Of a stretch of 64,000 bases of DNA, positions 33,270 to 45,800 are shown piece by piece. The notes under the pieces are model-generated. The model searched no databases. It was not told where the DNA came from and worked only from the letters and a program-made list of their open reading frames with translations. How positions within the stretch are numbered: the first letter of the stretch is position 1; each line of letters starts with the position of its first letter. The stretch is from Ancistrus triradiatus (lineage: Eukaryota > Chordata > Actinopteri > Siluriformes > Loricariidae), in assembly GCA_025084515.1 (NCBI GenBank), contig JAJAGP010001519.1, forward strand, positions 119,414 to 183,413, read 5' to 3'. A program made the translations under genes and the position numbers.

Positions 33270-33603
33270 GGGGTGGCACGGTAGGGCAGTGGTTAGATTA
33301 ACTCACAGCTCAAGCATTCCTGGTTCAATACTGACCTTGGACTCTGCCTGTGTGGAGTTTGCGTGTCATCCCCTTGTCTGTGTGGGTTTACTCTGGTACT
33401 TCAGTTTCATTTGTGTTAAGTTAACTGGTAATTCTAAAGTGCTTTTAGTGTGAGTAGTGTGTGAGAAATGCTGAGTGTGTATGCCCTATGATGGATTGAC
33501 ACCCGGACCTACGTTGTTCTTGCCTTGCCCCCTGTGCCACAGGCTAAGCACCAGCATTCCTGCGATCCTGACCAGGATTAAGTAGATAAGAAAATGAACG
33601 AAT
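33270..33603 (+). repeat. tRNA-derived SINE
   Basis: Begins ggggtggcacggtagggcag (A-box region), then cctggttcaatac (B box), gtgtggagtttgcgtgtcat and gtctgtgtgggtttactctg, ending in GAATGAATGAA. Confidence 0.7.
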
Positions 33604-33690
33604 GAATGAAGTCGACTGAAGAAGTCACTTAGATGAGTGACGAAACGTTTCTCCCACAAAACCACATGTCTAGATGAACAGATACAGGTC
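33604..33690 (+). repeat. Penelope-like element terminal fragment
   Basis: gaagaagtcacttagatgag, tgacgaaacgtttctccc and tctagatgaacag match the right border of the Penelope-like element at 35961-37105. Confidence 0.55.
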
Positions 33691-34079
33691 TGAGATAAAT
33701 ATAAGCTATATAAGCTGTGACTATGGCCGATGGACAGAGGCTCCACATTGGCTTCGGGTCCTCTCTCAAGCAGTCCGGATGCTTAATTTGATGCTGTTCT
33801 TTCTGTGTAAGGAATATATTTTTATATACATGCAAGACTGTCAACGGAGTTTTCCTTCATCATCTACACAGCATCGATATTGAAATAAAAAACAATGTCT
33901 TTATATTTATAGCTCATTACATTACAACGGGGGAAAAACGAGGTGGCATTCGATTATGGATGGGCAATTTATAAAATTACACACTTGTGTTGATGTTACG
34001 ATCACTTTTGGTCAGATATTAGCTGATCTGCAGCATGCTCTTGTAGGCGTGAGGGATTGATTTCCACGTGACCCATGGC

Positions 34080-34219
34080 CATAAGACTGAGCACCAAAGT
34101 CGGCGCTAGTTTCCTGTTTTGGTCAGGGCGAGGAAGTTCTGAGCGCTCGTCTTTTAAAAAACGGCGTTTGCAGCCCTCGGAGAAGCAAACGGAACTTTTC
34201 TGATTTGACGTGCAAGTAG
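34080..34219 (+). promoter_or_regulatory. CpG-rich promoter and non-coding exon 1 of the zinc-finger gene
   Basis: CpG density rises from about 34100 (ggcgct, ggcgagg, gagcgctcg, acggcg, ctcgg, acgg). A consensus donor AAGTAG|GTGAGTAT lies at 34219/34220. No ATG-led frame of note precedes it. I infer a transcription start around 34130 and a first intron to the acceptor at 39324. Confidence 0.5.
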
Positions 34220-35362
34220 GTGAGTATCGCTAACATGTCGACTGTGTGGTTTAACAAGACTTATTGTCGATAATTAATATCTCTTGTAAGAGTTGTTTAA
34301 AAAGTCAGATCTGAGACTGTAAGGGATGCTAAATCCACTTAAAGGGTGCGTTAGTTTCGTCATCCTCTAACTGATCCCTTTCAAACTTTGTTTATGTTAG
34401 CGATTTTCTGCGGCCTCGTGCACACAAGGACCAGTTCTGTTTTTGGGCTCTGTGGCGTTACCACATAACGGGCACTCTTATTTTTAACTGAACTCTGGAC
34501 GTTGTACTAATTATGTATCGGTTAATGAAACACATAAATGCGACTTTAAACGGTGTCCTTCTGTAATTGTAAACAAATCATGCCATGTGTTTAAGAATGA
34601 AATGCAACCCTACATCAGAACATCTGGGTGAGAATGGAAAGTGCAAATAAAAAATAAACGCAGTGGTCTTTACCTGGTCTAGTCTGACCAGCTGCATTTC
34701 CTTTGCTAAAAAAGTTAGGATGGTAAAGCATTTAACACATTTTAATGTTGCCATTAATACTCACAACCCTTAACACTTGTACTCAATTTTTGACACTGAG
34801 GATAATTAAGTGTTGTGGGTGTTAATTTGTCCTACTCTTCCTGCAAACCTGCTTGAAGATGTGCAACACAAGGTTGTAATTGTCACATTTTCTGTTGGTG
34901 ACTGGCCTGTCTAGTACCTGTGCCCTCTTATTCTGCAGTCGTGCCTTGTATTGTGTGCAGCATGTGATTTTTGCATTGACTTATTGTAAAAAACACGTGG
35001 ACGTCCCTGGCAAAGATGTCATCTTGAAGGCAGCATATAGACAGCTCTAAATAAAGTCTACTTTTCTACATTAATGCTTTCATCACAGAAGTGTAAAATG
35101 TGAACCATCTGGATTCCTACTGTTTGCTGTGAAATGAAAGTCAATGTATGAAACACTTCTATTTGCATTTTCCATATTGTACCCATTTTTCTGATTTGGA
35201 CTGTATATAAAAGCAATGGTATTTACATAAGGGAAGATTAATGCAAAGGACCACTGTATTTATCCACTGTTTTAATGATGGTTTACAGGTTAGTGGGAAT
35301 CCATTTTCTGCACTGTTTAATTTTCTGTGGTGTGTATCCATATTTGAGATTGAGACAACTTT
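34220..35362 (+). other. First part of intron 1 of the zinc-finger gene
   Basis: Single-copy-looking sequence without recognised repeats. I found no further exon with convincing splice sites here. Confidence 0.4.
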
Positions 35363-37780
35363 CAGTTTGGCAAAAAAGTATTTAGTGAGCCACTGATTGT
35401 GAACGTTCTCCTACTTGGACAGATGAGAGGTCTATAGTTTTCATCATAGGTACACTTCAACTATGAGAGACAAAATGAGAAAAAGAAATCCAGGAAATCA
35501 CATTGTAGGATTTTTAAAGAATTTAATTGTAAATCAGGGTGGAAAATAAGTACTTGGTCACCCACAAACAAGCAAGATTTCTGGCTCTCACAGACCTGTA
35601 ACTTCTTCTTTAAGAAGCTCTTCTGTCCTCCACTCATTACCTGTATTAATGGCACCAGTTTGACCTCGTTATCTGTATAAAAGACACCTGTCCACAGCCT
35701 CAGTCAGACTCCAAACTCAACCATGGCGAAGACCAAAGAGCTGTCGAAGGACACGAGGAAGAAACTTGTAGACCTGCAGCAGGCTGGGAAGAGTGAATCT
35801 ACAATAGGCAAGCAGGTTGATGATCTGGGGCCCCACGCAAGATCTCATCCCGTGGGGTCAAAATGATCATGAGAACGGTGAGCAAAAATCCCAGAACTAC
35901 ACGGAGGAATCTGATGAATGACCTGCAGAGAGCTGGGACCAAAGTAACAAAGACTATCATAGAAGTTGAATATGTTCATCTGGACATAAGGTTTTGTGGG
36001 AGAAACGTTTCATCTGAGTGACATCTTCAGTCTCAGCTAGTTGGAAAACTTACCCAATCTTATATACATTATCTTTGCATAACAACTGCTAACAGCACCA
36101 TTAGATAACAAATGATCAGTTTAATATGCAAATTGCCATATCCATTAATGACAATGGCCACATGTGCCATTCACGTGTACCACTGAGCCGACCACATCCC
36201 CACTGACACAGCGGCTAAGGATGGAGAGAAGTCTCACAATAAGCAGGCCCTGGGCAAATGTGGATATTTACTGGGCCTTTGTCAATGCCCCAAACAGATA
36301 AGATAAGACACTCAAACAGTGCTGAAGCAGATCGACGAGAGGAGAACAACTACCGCAGTCTAAGCGTAAACTAGTGGTGATTACAAATGTGGCAGGAATA
36401 TCGGAACAATTAAGACGCACATTTTCTAAACACCGCGTCTCGGTGGCTTTCGAACCTCTAAACACGCTGCGCCAGAAACTGGTCCACACCAAGGATCGGG
36501 TTCCCCGGCACAGACAGAGTAATGTAGTGTACGCTGATAAATGCCAGGAGGATTGGCAGGAATTGTACATCGGAGAAACAAAACAACCATTGGCAAAACG
36601 GATGGCACAATATAGAAGAGCTACCTCATCAGGTCAGCACTCTGCCGTTTACACTCACCTATCGGCCAGTGGCCACTCTTTCAAGGATGAAGACGTGCAG
36701 ATCCTTGATCGGGAGGAACGATGATTTGAACACGGCGTGAAAGAAGCCATTTTTTAAAAAAGGGACCGTCCATCCCTGAACCGAGGAGGGGGCCTCAGAG
36801 TACACCTCTCACCATCTTACAACGCTGCTATCGCAGCCCTTCCCCAATCCTGTGTGAATGGCACACGTGGCCATTGTCATTAATGGGAATGGGAATCTGC
36901 ATATTAAACTGATCACCGGTCCTATTGATATGTAATGGTGATGGTATCAGTCGTTATTCAAAGGTGCTGTTTAATATTGGGGAAGTTTTCCAACTATCTG
37001 AGACCGAAGAAGTCGCTTGGATGAGTGACGAAATTTTTCTCCAGATGTCCAGATGAACAGATTCAACTTCTGGGATTTTCTTACCTGGATTATTGAGCAT
37101 GCATCATAACAAAGGCTACCATCAGTAACACACTATGCCGAGAGGGACTCAGATGCTGCAGTGCCAGATGGGTTCCCCTGCTTAAGTCAGTAGATGTCCA
37201 GGCTCATCTGAAGTTCGCCAGAGAGCATATGGATGATCCAGGATTGGGAGAATATCATGTGGTCAGATGAAACCAAAATAGAACTTTTTGGTAAAAACTC
37301 ATCTCATCATGTTTGGAGGAAGAAGAATGCAGAGTTGCATCCCAAGAGCACCATACCTGGTGTGAAGCATGGGGGTGGAAACATCATGCTTTTGCAAAGC
37401 ATCATGCAAAATTTGCGGAGGGAGTTGAAAGTCCGTGATGCCCAGCCACAGCCCAAAAACATCACTGCTCTAGAGAAGATCTGCATGGAGTAATGGGCCA
37501 AAATACCATCTACAGGAAAGACTTACAGGAATCGTTTGACCTCTGTCATTGCCAACAAAGGTTATGTTGCAATTGTATTGAGTTGAACTTTTGTTATTAA
37601 CCAAATACTTATTTTCCACCATAATTTACAATGACTTTTTTTTTTGTTTGTTTTTTTCCCTCATTTTGTCTCTCATAGTTGAAGTGTACCTATGATGAAA
37701 CTTACAGACCTCTCTCATCTTTCCAAGTAGGAGAACTTGCACAATCAGTGGCTGACTAAATACGTTTTTGCTTCACTGTA
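35363..37780 (+). mobile_element. Tc1-like transposon (family B) split by a Penelope-like element
   Basis: The left terminal repeat (ggcaaaaaagtatttag) starts near 35363 and the right one ends cttcactgta at 37780. The HTH part starts with an ATG at 35723 (MAKTKELSKDTRKKLVDLQQ). The catalytic part continues after the insertion (MWSDETKIELFGKNSS at about 37257). The target word aacaaaggctaccatc stands on the right of the insertion and a mutated form (aacaaagactatcat) on the left. A large deletion removes the DPKH/DE segment. Confidence 0.82.
35961..37105 (+). mobile_element. 5'-truncated Penelope-like retroelement with GIY-YIG endonuclease domain
   Basis: The frame 36374-36724 encodes LRQKLVHTKDRVPRHRQSN, then a GIY-YIG nuclease core: VVYADKCQEDWQELYIGETK (the YIG box), QPLAKRMAQYRRATSSGQ, and AVYTHLSASGHSFKDEDVQI. 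This is the C-terminal endonuclease of Penelope/Neptune-type elements, which nicks target DNA. A degraded KCGYLLGLCQCPK cysteine block lies upstream. Stops interrupt the frame before 36374 and the reverse-transcriptase domain is absent. Both borders carry inverted copies of atgttcatctggaca and gagaaacgttt sequence. Confidence 0.82.
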
Positions 37781-37940
37781 CAAGCTATTCAAAGCTCCAT
37801 AGAAATTATATCATGTAAGGTTAGGGCCCAAACATGGCTGCCCAATGAACATGTGGGGTTTCCCTTGAGAGCACATATCACACATGGAAGTAGATGAGCA
37901 CATATGGTACCTTTTTAAAGGAGATGAATAAACTCTGAAT
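37781..37940. other. Intron sequence, nothing recognised
   Basis: No repeat identified between the Tc1 end and the LINE-like remnant. Confidence 0.3.
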
Positions 37941-37949
37941 ACATTTCCT

Positions 37950-38400
37950 ATGGACAGTCTGGTGCTTTGGATTTTAAGAAACCATAAGAATCAATTTCCA
38001 AATATGATGGGAAAAGTAATCCCAAAAGTAAACACTAAATCCTGCTAGCAGGCACAGGAATCCCTCAATACTAATCACACGATCATCTCACGAGACAGAA
38101 ATTCAATATAGGATTTGGTGGGTCCCCAGCTATAGTGGCCTTATTGGAAACGAAAGCATGAAGCCAGTCCATCTATAGGCAGTAAACCTACAACATATCT
38201 TTAGAATCAGTGGGACCAGGTTACATATGCCAGGTGCAGCATTGGACATACAGGACTGACCCCCTCCCACCTAATAAGGGAAGAAAATTCTCCAGTCTGA
38301 GACCTTGCCAGACTCCCCTTACAATAAAGCATCTACTTGGAGTGTATGAACTATAACCAAGAAAGGCATTGACTCCACACAACACCATAACTAAAAAACA
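37950..38400 (+). mobile_element. Non-LTR retrotransposon remnant with RNase H-like fragment
   Basis: At about 38112 the peptide IWWVPSYSGLIGNES matches the WVPSHxGIxGNE block of RNase H domains found in I-clade LINEs. About 38240-38340 then reads TGLTPSHLI and, after a stop, LPLTIKHLL, like the zinc-knuckle tail that follows RNase H in these elements. Frames are broken by several stops. The region to about 39000 may hold more of its tail. Confidence 0.5.
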
Positions 38401-39324
38401 TTTTCACTAACACCAAAGGAGAGACACTACTCAAATTTGTTGCGGTCTGACACCCTTCCCCCATCATCCCATGAGAGCACTGCTTATGACCACTCCTGCC
38501 AGGGTAATGACCTATGGTGTTAAACCCCCCTTCCTTACCATACTGTTGGAGACGAAAAAGGGGATGGGAATGGCAAACTGCAACCTCCCACCAACGGACA
38601 TAAAACCTCTTCTCTTCCACCATGTAGAAGAAAATTGGCAAGCCAAATGGAAGCTGCATGAACTCTGCTCCAAAGTAGGCAGTAGACCCAAGACATGCCC
38701 AGACGACTGATGAGACCAAGTAATTTATACTAGATGCTGTATTGAACACACTAAACAGACACATTCATTTTTGTTAAAGGGTAAAGAATCTCCACAACTT
38801 GAAACATGCCACTATAGTACAAAAAAGTTATTTTGGCTCACCGAATGCTCTAGATACCTACTAAACAAAATATTCAACCAAGACGAAGCAAGCAAAATAC
38901 AGAAATTTCCAACCGTCACAAAACTAAGAACCCATATTTAAGGACTTGATAATCGAACAACTCTTCTGAAACGTGACCCTGCCATGAAATGATTCCTGTC
39001 TAGAAATGGCTGATGTGCTGGTATGGTGTTAAACCCTAACCAGAAGGCACAGCAGGGACATCATGCTTATCTCAATAGTATTTTTATTTGACATTTATCA
39101 ATGGAATAAGTCTCAATAATTCAAATGTATGAGGGCAAGCCACAAAATTACTTCAATATGTAACATTTGCTTATGTCTTGTGGAACAGTATGAATAGTCT
39201 TAGAAATATTTTAGTTTGAAAGTACTGTTTTTGCTTTATTATATTTTTGTGAAGGAGTTCAGTATTATGACGATCTAGTACTGAGATGCAGTCATTCACA
39301 CTAGGATTATTCTCTCCCTTTCAG
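38401..39324. other. Distal intron 1 of the zinc-finger gene
   Basis: Contains no exon that I can support. Possible LINE-derived sequence to about 39000. A good acceptor (tctctccctttcag) ends at 39324. Confidence 0.35.
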
Positions 39325-39867
39325 CTTGTGAATTTGGAAAATGGGAGCTGGGAAATAACTCCCCACACTAGAGGAATTCATTGAAAACCTTCAGATTCAG
39401 ATATTGAGCAAGATGAGAACCAAGAACGTCCAGTTCAAGTGCCAGGTCAGTTAATTCCATTGTGTTTGTTTGTTTTTTTTTTTCTCTCTTTTTTCTAACA
39501 AATGTAGATTTTCTTGCACAGTTAGTGCCTAAAAAATGTTACCCAAAATTCCAAATAAATAGATACCTGTAATTTATACAAACATTTGCAATAACCCTTT
39601 CCATTAATTTCCTTAAACGACTTATGATTTATCTGGATAATTAAAATGGTTCTGACCAAAGGCCATATGAATCAATGGAATCCGTGCTCCAGAAAATTGC
39701 CATTAATATCAGGATGCAACTGCATCCTTTAAGTTACGAGTAAACATTGAGAACTTGATTTTTCCAAACATCACCTGGCGTTTTTGTCTTGTGTACAGAA
39801 CTGTGATAAGAATTATGAGAGAATTAAGGACTTTAAACTGCATTGTCGAAGTTTCAGCCATAAGCAG
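39325..39867 (+). CDS. Zinc-finger gene: start exon and finger 1 (x12 type)
   Basis: Exon 39325-39445 follows acceptor tctctccctttcag. The ATG at 39341 has a strong context (gaaaATGg) but meets TAA at 39356-39358. The same frame continues open as LPTLEEFIENLQIQILSK to a second ATG at 39413 (MRTKNVQFKCQ). Exon 39799-39867 (69 nt, phase 0 at both ends) supplies NCDKNYERIKDFKLHCRSFS and H32. Together they form a finger with C10, C13, H26 and H32. The split between the two cysteines is mirrored exactly in finger 4. Confidence 0.75.
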
Positions 39868-42800
39868 GTATTTTTCACGCATCAGAACACACAACACTGC
39901 AAGCACAATGTGACCCTTAGGTTATCCTGAGGAATAACTGTGCTCAAGCAAGATTTCAAATACGCAATATATAATGTAGCAAAAATAACAAGACAAACCA
40001 ATAAGTGCATACAAGCCTCTAGAATTGGACTGGTTGCTGTTGATCTTTGACTTTGTTCTGTTTCACAGGAGGTGTCTAAGCTTTTTCAGACAGGTACAGA
40101 GTTTTCTTTTCTCACTTTGTGTGTGCATGCATGCGTGTGTGTGCGTGTGTAGCCTTTAATTTAGGCAAGTAATTAAGAGCAGTCATAAGGCTGAAAGAGA
40201 ACAGGAATAATTGTACATACACATGGATTTGCTGATATAAGATGAGGAATTTTATTCTGAACAAACTCACCAAAAAATATTGAACTTTTTGAAGTATGTA
40301 AATATGAAGCATTTGATCTAAATATGGGAATGCTTTTATATAAATTACTATATATCTGTGTAATGCCATGAATCTAGCACACTAGATTCGAACAAATAAC
40401 TTCGAACAAACAAATGTGTATCCATGCAAAATTTTTGTTTTTCCTTTTTTAATAAATGTACAGTTTCTTATAATAGTACCTAATACAACCCCAACAAAAG
40501 TTGTGAAGGTACAGAAAAAGCAAGTAAAAACAAAACATTGATTGTCTTGCACTTATTTTGACTTTTAATTGTAGACCGTATGAACCCAATAGATTTCCTG
40601 TTTTTTCTGGTCAACTTTATTTAATTTGTTTATAAACATCCATTCCTGCATTTCAGGCCTACAACACATTGCAAAATAAAAGTTGGGATGGGGGCAATTT
40701 GGAGCTAGTAATGAGGTAGAAAACTAAATAATGATAATGGTGATGTCAACAGGTGATTGTAATCATGATTTTGTACAAAAGCAGTATCCATGAAAGACTG
40801 AGTCTTTGAGGAGCAAAGATGGGCAGAGGATCTCCAGTTCATACCAATGTATAAGAAAATTATTGAAATGTTCTCAAAGAAATTGAAAGGGAGTTACCAA
40901 TTTCTCCCTCTACAGTGTAATATCATCATTAAACAACTCATGGAATCTGGAGGAATTGCAGTGCGTAAAGGGCAAGGGCGCAAGCCTAAACTGAAGAGGT
41001 GTGATCTCTGATTTCTAAGACGGCACTGCAAGAAGAAATGTCATTCATGAATAGCTGATACCATGTAGGCAAGGGATTACTTTATCAAACCTTTATCAGA
41101 CACTACAGTACAGCATTGTTTCTCAATCCTGGCCACATGCACAATTTAGTGCTTCTCCTGTTTAAACAAACCCACTTTAGCTCGATAACAGGCTTGTTAA
41201 TGAGCTGAGTAGCTGGATCAGCTGTGTTGGGAGCAGGAAAACACTAAAACATGCAGGATTGAGAAACACTGCAGTACAGAGTTAGTCATATATGCCACTT
41301 AAAACATTACTGTGCAAAAAAAGAAGCCTATTCCAGATCTTTTTTGGAAGAAATGGATGCTGTGTACTGTGGACCAAATACAAAAAGGACCATCCAGACT
41401 GTTGTCAACAACAAGTCCAAAAGCCAGGGTCTGTTAAGGGCACTGACACGGCCCTGTGACAAAGGGAACTGTGATGGCAGCGTTAATGCAGAAAAGTACA
41501 TTGAGATTTTAGAGCAACATAAGCTGCCAAGGCGACATCTTTTCCAGGGACATCATGCATTTTTTAACAAGACAATGCAAAATGGAAAATATCTGAAAGT
41601 TGGGACTGAAATATGTAAATATTGTTTTTAAACATTTCAATAATTTTCGTACACATTTGTTGATAAATTTGAGATCCTCTGCCCATGTTTGCACCTCAAA
41701 GACTCAGACTTTCGTGGATTGCTTTGTACCAAGTCATGATTATAATCACCTGTTGACATCACCTGTTTTAAATCTCATCATTATTTAGTTGTTTTTTAAA
41801 TTCATTGCTATCCCTAAAATTGCCCCATTCCAACTTTTTTTGGAATGTGTTGCAGGCCTGTAATGCAGGAATGGATGTTTATTAACGAATGAAAAGTTTC
41901 CCCCCCAAAAAAACCCTGAAATATCTTGGGTTCATACTGTCTGTGATGAAATAAATGTCAAAGTAAATGTAAGAAACAATGCAGTATTTATAAAGACACT
42001 TTTGGTGAGGAAGAATGTCCTTGGGGAGGAAGGACCTCCCTGGTGAGAACTTTGAATCATAGCTGCATAAAGCAAAATGTCCTTGGTGAGGAAAAACATC
42101 CCTGATAAGGATGGATAGTTCTTGATAAGAACATCTGGTGAAGAAGGACATCCTACATTCCAGTACTAACAAGCTTATAACTTTTCATTAAGCCCAGTAA
42201 TGATGAAAAGCATGAACAATGTAACACAAAGCATAAAAATCAATAAAGACATGAAAACAATTCAACACAAATGAGCTTTGTCAGAGAATTGTGATTCCAC
42301 AAATAAGACATGATAAATTGCTATTTTAATTACTGTAGTAAAAATGCGTTCTGTTGAAGATTATATTAAAAACTTGTATGTCTGTAGTTCTGACTTCAGA
42401 CCTTCTTTAACCCTTCTTTAACTGTGGAAGCCTAGCGGTTAAGGTACTGGACTATGGCCCAAAAGGTCCAGGGTTCAAATCCCACCTCTGCCACTGTTGG
42501 GTCCTTGAGCAAGGCCCTTAACCAACAATTGCTTGGATTGTAAGATTGTATCAATTGTAAGTCGCTCTGGATAAGGGCGTCTGCTAAATGCTGTAAATAT
42601 AAAAAAAAAATCATACTGAAAAGGCCATTTAAATGTTTTTAACTGCTGAAAGTTGAGGTACTGAAACGTTTTTGATTTTTCTAAACAAGCTTGTTGCACA
42701 GAAACTGTTTTTGCTTCATTAACATAATTTGGGACTGAAAGGGTGAAATAAAGCTTTATAATACCAGACTGCAAATCTGGATCTGAATATTCCAACTACC

Positions 42801-45800
42801 CCAGTTAAAACTGGCGAGTTAAAAGTTTTTAATTATCTGGATTTGGCAGACTAGTGTTGAACTAGAGGTGCATTTCCTGAAGAAAATGCGAGTGTGATTG
42901 CCACTCTGCAATGGTCGACCCTGAGCCAACCTAAGGAGCCTCATGGGCATCACATCTCCTTAGGTTGCACCCGGGACCAAGTCTGCCAAATTTCGTGGCC
43001 GTAGGTCGAAAACTGAATGAGTTATGGTCAATGGCCCACCTGGGGCCCCAGTGCCCAGCCGGGGTCCTCAGGGGCCCCATGGGCTTCACATGTCGCCTCA
43101 CGTTGCTCCCAGGACCAAGCCTGCCGAATTTCGTGGTCGTAGGTCGAAAACTGACTGAATTATGATTCGCCCATTCATTTCCTATGGGAAAATTTGGGAT
43201 TTTGCGGGGCCCCTGTGGGGCCTCCCAAAGTCCGACCGGAAAGCCCTATACAAGCACACCATTTCCAACCAGACCGGACGCAATGGCGCTGGAACAGGAT
43301 CGATATCTCGAAAATTGCGGTAGTTGATATGCGTCGAAAATTTCGGAATTTTCAGAATCGGATAACAATAGTGTGATTGCCTATATAAGCAATCACACTA
43401 ATTAACAAACTTTTATCAAAGCAATTAAGTTTTATTGATGTCTGCTGTTTCCTGATTTCTCTTGTCCCTTCCCTTTGTAGCTATGCATCATGGTCCGGGT
43501 AAGTTTGCTGGCAAAATGCTGTGTGATCTACAGTCTGGGTGCATTACATGTGCATGTTCCCTGCAGGGTTTTTGTGAACTTTTCATTTTGAAAACCAACA
43601 CACAATATGGCCAGTTTTACACCTAGCCTTTGCACATGTTTGATGTCTATGCACTAAATATTTGTATTTATATTGTGCAGTTTACATTCCCATTATTGTT
43701 GTTCTGGACTACTTAAGAAACCCAACCAAGAGTGATCCACTCATTGGTGAGTATTGTGGCTTATTGTGTTGTTTTTGTGTCAGCCTCTTTCCTATATAAT
43801 GTTGGTCTGTATGTGTGTGTGTGTAGGTCTGGATATGGTGACACTGTTTATCACTCCAGAGAAATGTGGTTCCTTTTACTTGTGTCACGCATGTGAAAAG
43901 CAGTTAAGCAGTCCTGATGTAATATTCCATCTGTGCTCTGATGAGCATTATTTGAAGTATTTGGTAAGTGTTTTCTCATTCAAATGCCATCAGTGTTTAA
44001 TGCTAGTAATGTCATGTTACCAACTAATGATATTAATGTCAAATATGGGTCGTTTATTTTTTGTGGGTTAGGCCTACAGCAATCCTGAGCTGCTGCGTTT
44101 TGCCTGGATGAACGATTCGTTTTCTTACCTGAAAACCAGTGCTATGCAAGAGGATAGCAAGTGTAGTTCTATTAATCTACGGGTAAAGATTATTGAAAAA
44201 TAAACAGCAATGCAGGCTTTGTCTTTTTTCTGTTTTGTCATTTTAGAAAATGTGTATATTTACCTGTGTTATCAGATTTTTGAGCTGCCCAAGATGTTGC
44301 TGAAGAGTGGTAGAAAACTGACGTATGATCAAGGTAATTGTGACTAACTGCCAGTGACCAATCCAATCATCTGAGCTTTTTGGTGTTGCTGGTCCAAATT
44401 GAAACTCACTTGAACCAGGGTAGAAAGGCAGCTGAGTGACAATAACAAGCTAATTCTTTAATTACTTGGAAAAATCCCCCAAAAACATTCTTTGCTGCTG
44501 ACCAGATTGTGAACCTCTGACCTGATTATTTTGTTTGCCTTTGTCTTTAGTGATTTCAATGTTTTCCAAAATAAATAAAGTGATGGACCGTGTCAGAGGT
44601 TAGTGCTGATTTTAAATTTTTTTATTTTGTTGCATGGGTACATTTTGTCATTTTAATAAAGACCTTGTTTTTGAGGTCTTCCTATTCAGCTGGCACACTG
44701 CAGAGGAAAACAGTTCAGCAGTACATCAATGACCCTGGCAGAGCTAAGCCGCTAATCGGTAATACATGCACGTAATGTTCCCACTATCAGAGGTGATCTG
44801 TTTTGGGGTTTGGAAGTGTGAAAGTAAAGAGGGAACATTGGTGTACAACCCCAAATCAGATAAAGCCGGAATGCTATGGAAAATGCAAATAAGTGCAGTG
44901 TTCCTTACATTTACTTTGGCTTTTTTTCATTGCAGACAGTACGTTTTTTCTGGTCAACTTCAGTTCATTTGTTAATAAACATCCATTTCTGCATTTCAGA
45001 CATGCAGCAGATAAAAAGAAAAGTTAGTGAGGTAAAAAACCAAACAAAAATAGTAGCAGTATCCATGACAGGCTGAGTCTTTGAGGTTCAAAGGGGAGCA
45101 GAGCATCTCCAGTTTATCAGCAAATGTGTGAGAAAATTATTGAAAGGTTTAAAAACCATGTTCCTCTAAGAAAGCTTAGAAGCAATTTGCATATTTCAGT
45201 CCTGACTTTTTTTGATTTGACTTGTTTTGCTTTGTCAAAACTAACATGAAATATCTTCGGTTTATACTGTTGGCAATGAAACAAAAGTCAAAGTGCAGGT
45301 ACTGCCTGTTTTACAATGGCTCGACTTAAGATATTCCAACTATAATCTCCCTCGATCTGGGCCCCCACGGAAGATCTCATCCCGTGGGGTCAAAATGATC
45401 ATGAGAACAGTGAGCAAAAATCCCAGAACTATACGGAGGGACCTGATGGATGACCTGCAGAGAGCTGGGACCAAAGTAACAAAGGCTACCATCAGTAACA
45501 CACTACACCAAGAGGGTCGTGCAGTAATCGTGTTGCTTTTTTTGTTTTTTCACTTTCAAGATATTAGTCAATAAATTAGATGATATATTAAGTGCATTAT
45601 TAAAAAATAAGCTTTATGTGAATGTAGTTGTCCAATTATAGTTTAATGTAAGCGTTTTAAGCATGTTTAAGGTACACTAAGCACTGCAGTACCCTCCAGC
45701 ACTTGGCACAGCGTGACATGGAGTCACGTGGTGGGAGTGAAAAGCCGTGGGCCAGTATAGGTTGCGCTAAACTTCTCGACTTATGATCAATTCAGCTTAG

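Noticed and set aside
42428..42490. tRNA-like A and B boxes that could suggest a tRNA gene
   Set aside because: The sequence does not fold into a full cloverleaf by eye, and the LINE-type tail marks it as a SINE.
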